A DNA stretch of 15,487 bases, from NCBI GenBank assembly GCA_947442095.1, contig CANEVG010000032.1:1-15487 (forward strand), given 5' to 3'. This DNA comes from Sphingomonadaceae bacterium. GTDB lineage: Bacteria; Pseudomonadota; Alphaproteobacteria; Sphingomonadales; Sphingomonadaceae. A program made the translations under genes and the position numbers. Shown here one piece after another: positions 14,301-15,487 of the stretch (the stretch's first letter is position 1; every line of letters starts with the position of its first letter). Under the pieces are notes generated by a model that searched no databases, was not told where the DNA came from, and saw only the letters and a list, made by a program, of their open reading frames with translations.

Positions 14301-15024
14301 TCTGCCCGATCTGCCAACCGATCCCAACGAACCGACGCTGTGGGACGCATTGAACCCGCCGTTCGTGCGGCTCTCTAACCTGCGCCGCAGCTTCAAGCAG
14401 GGCGAGGAAACCATCGAGGTCCTGCGCGGGGTTAATCTCGATATCCGCCCCGGCGAGATCGTCGCGCTGCTCGGCCCCTCCGGCTCGGGCAAATCAACCA
14501 TGCTGCAGGCGGTTGGGCTGCTCGAAGGCGGCTTCACCGGCACGATCGAGATCGCCGGCACTGAGGCTTCGGCGCTCACCGCCGATGCACGCACCACCTT
14601 GCGGCGCGAGCATCTCGGCTTCGTCTACCAGTTCCACCACCTGCTGCCCGATTTCAACGCGACCGAGAATGTCGTCCTGCCGCAACTCGTCGCGGGCAAA
14701 CCCGCTGCCGAAGCGCAAGCCCGCGCGCAGGAACTGCTCACCGCGCTCGGTCTCGGGCACCGACTGACGCACCGGCCCAGCCAGCTTTCAGGCGGCGAGC
14801 AGCAGCGCGTCGCCGTCGCCCGCGCGCTCGCCAATCGGCCTGGCCTCGTGCTGGCGGACGAACCCACCGGCAATCTCGACGAGGCCACGGCCGACAAGGT
14901 GCTCGCGGAATTCCTCCGCTTGGTACGGGAGGAGGGTAGCAGCGCGCTGATCGCCACGCACAACGAACGGCTCGCCTTGCGTATGGACCGGTTGGTGCGC
15001 TTGCAGGACGGCTTGTTGTTCTAA
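14293..15024 (+). CDS. lolD: Lipoprotein-releasing system ATP-binding protein
   Basis: LolD is the ATPase that drives the LolC/E-type permease at the cytoplasmic face. The 243-residue protein carries Walker A GPSGSGKST (residues 61-69), the Q-loop in VYQFHHLLPDFNATENV, the signature LSGGEQQRVAVARAL, Walker B LVLADEPTGNLDE and the switch His in ATHNE. QFHHLLPDF is characteristic of LolD among the MacB/LolD/FtsE ATPases. It has about 23 extra N-terminal residues (MSDLPDLPTDPNEP) compared with the E. coli protein, acidic and proline-rich. Its ATG lies inside the last codons of the permease gene (8-bp overlap), indicating coupled translation. A 92-bp spacer separates it from the peroxidase gene. 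Confidence 0.96.
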   Translation: MSDLPDLPTDPNEPTLWDALNPPFVRLSNLRRSFKQGEETIEVLRGVNLDIRPGEIVALLGPSGSGKSTMLQAVGLLEGGFTGTIEIAGTEASALTADARTTLRREHLGFVYQFHHLLPDFNATENVVLPQLVAGKPAAEAQARAQELLTALGLGHRLTHRPSQLSGGEQQRVAVARALANRPGLVLADEPTGNLDEATADKVLAEFLRLVREEGSSALIATHNERLALRMDRLVRLQDGLLF

Positions 15025-15116
15025 CGCTTCATCGGTGTAACGCTTGATTGACAAGGTTTGCCGTGCGACATTGTTGACATGTCGGTCGGCTTGTCCGGCA
15101 GTATGAGGGACTTGGC

Positions 15117-15487
15117 ATGAGCAGCCCGACAACCATCACCGATTTCACCGTCAAGCTTCCCAACGGCACGCCGCTCAATCTGGCGGACAAGGCGGGCAAG
15201 GTCCTGCTCGTGGTCAACACCGCCTCCAAGTGCGGCTTCACCCCGCAGTACGACGGGCTGGAGGCGCTCTGGCGCAAATACCGGGATCGCGGCTTCGAAG
15301 TGCTGGCCTTCCCGTGCAACCAGTTCGGCGGGCAGGAGCCGGGCACGGCGGACGAGATCGAGAGCTTCTGCAAGGTCAACTTCGGCGTGAGCTTCCCGCT
15401 CATGGCCAAGATCGAAGTCAACGGCGCGCGCGCCGATCCGCTCTACCAATGGCTCAAGAGCGGCGCCCCCGGCGTGCTCGGCACCAA
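15117..15487 (+). CDS. Glutathione peroxidase, thioredoxin-type 2-Cys (3' end outside window)
   Basis: The visible 123 residues match the GPx family, which reduces hydroperoxides. The peroxidatic residue is Cys39 in NTASKCGFTPQY, so it is not a selenoprotein. The catalytic Gln is in FPCNQFGGQEP. Cys85 in ESFCKVNFG lies 46 residues after Cys39, the same spacing as Cys36 and Cys82 of yeast Gpx3. This suggests a resolving Cys and reduction by thioredoxin rather than glutathione. The catalytic Trp-Asn (WNFxKF) would lie just beyond the window. The start ATG 15117 has GAGGGA (15105-15110) 6 nt upstream. No signal peptide is seen. It follows lolD by 92 bp and could have its own promoter: TTGACA occurs at 15048 and 15074, but no good -10 sits at the right distance from either. 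Confidence 0.95.
   Translation, partial: MSSPTTITDFTVKLPNGTPLNLADKAGKVLLVVNTASKCGFTPQYDGLEALWRKYRDRGFEVLAFPCNQFGGQEPGTADEIESFCKVNFGVSFPLMAKIEVNGARADPLYQWLKSGAPGVLGT

Noticed and set aside
15048..15102. Two TTGACA hexamers before the peroxidase gene as promoters
   Set aside because: Neither has a convincing -10 element at 16-18 bp, so they are mentioned only in the gene's entry.

Overview
The window is 15.5 kb of high-GC, tightly packed chromosomal DNA carrying ordinary bacterial core genes on both strands. Protein signatures and gene order point to an alphaproteobacterium, most likely Sphingomonadales (Sphingomonas, Novosphingobium or Erythrobacter relatives). The supporting signs are an Fe-S type PurF followed by an ATGA-overlapping SDR gene, a single LolC/E-type permease overlapping LolD, and RppH overlapping an esterase gene. 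The genus is inferred, not proven. No transposase, integrase, phage, CRISPR, rRNA or tRNA feature was seen, and no gene is clearly foreign in base or codon use.

Layout. (1) 1-4803, plus strand: the 3' part of a secreted-type M28 zinc peptidase, then guaB (IMP dehydrogenase), an RsmB/NOP-type RNA cytosine-C5 methyltransferase and a small exported TPR protein. (2) 4819-6278, minus strand: an HSL-type esterase and rppH as a two-gene unit (ATGA overlap), convergent with the TPR gene. (3) 6497-10218, plus strand: a YdjM-like membrane hydrolase with an apparent CTG start, a class I photolyase (phrB) and a cyclopropane-fatty-acid-synthase-type methyltransferase (cfa). The last two suggest a light or oxidative-damage theme. 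(4) 10222-12899, minus strand: purF, an SDR and a PilZ-domain protein. (5) 13059-15024, plus strand: lolC/E and lolD, which release lipoproteins from the inner membrane, followed by a truncated thioredoxin-type glutathione peroxidase running off the window.

Two purine-synthesis enzymes (guaB, purF) lie in the window but in separate transcription units. I found no undescribed multi-gene system. The most unusual material is in the gaps and leaders. The purF leader holds a canonical AGGAGG that best serves a short out-of-frame ORF overlapping the purF start, plus a strong UUCG-loop hairpin. A perfect 9-bp hairpin spans the guaB stop and hides the next gene's ribosome site. A perfect 17-bp palindrome lies between the esterase and the YdjM-like gene. 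Two mutually exclusive small hairpins lie ahead of phrB. The PilZ protein has a substituted c-di-GMP motif. No gap exceeds 300 bases; the largest (6279-6496) is described under its palindromes.
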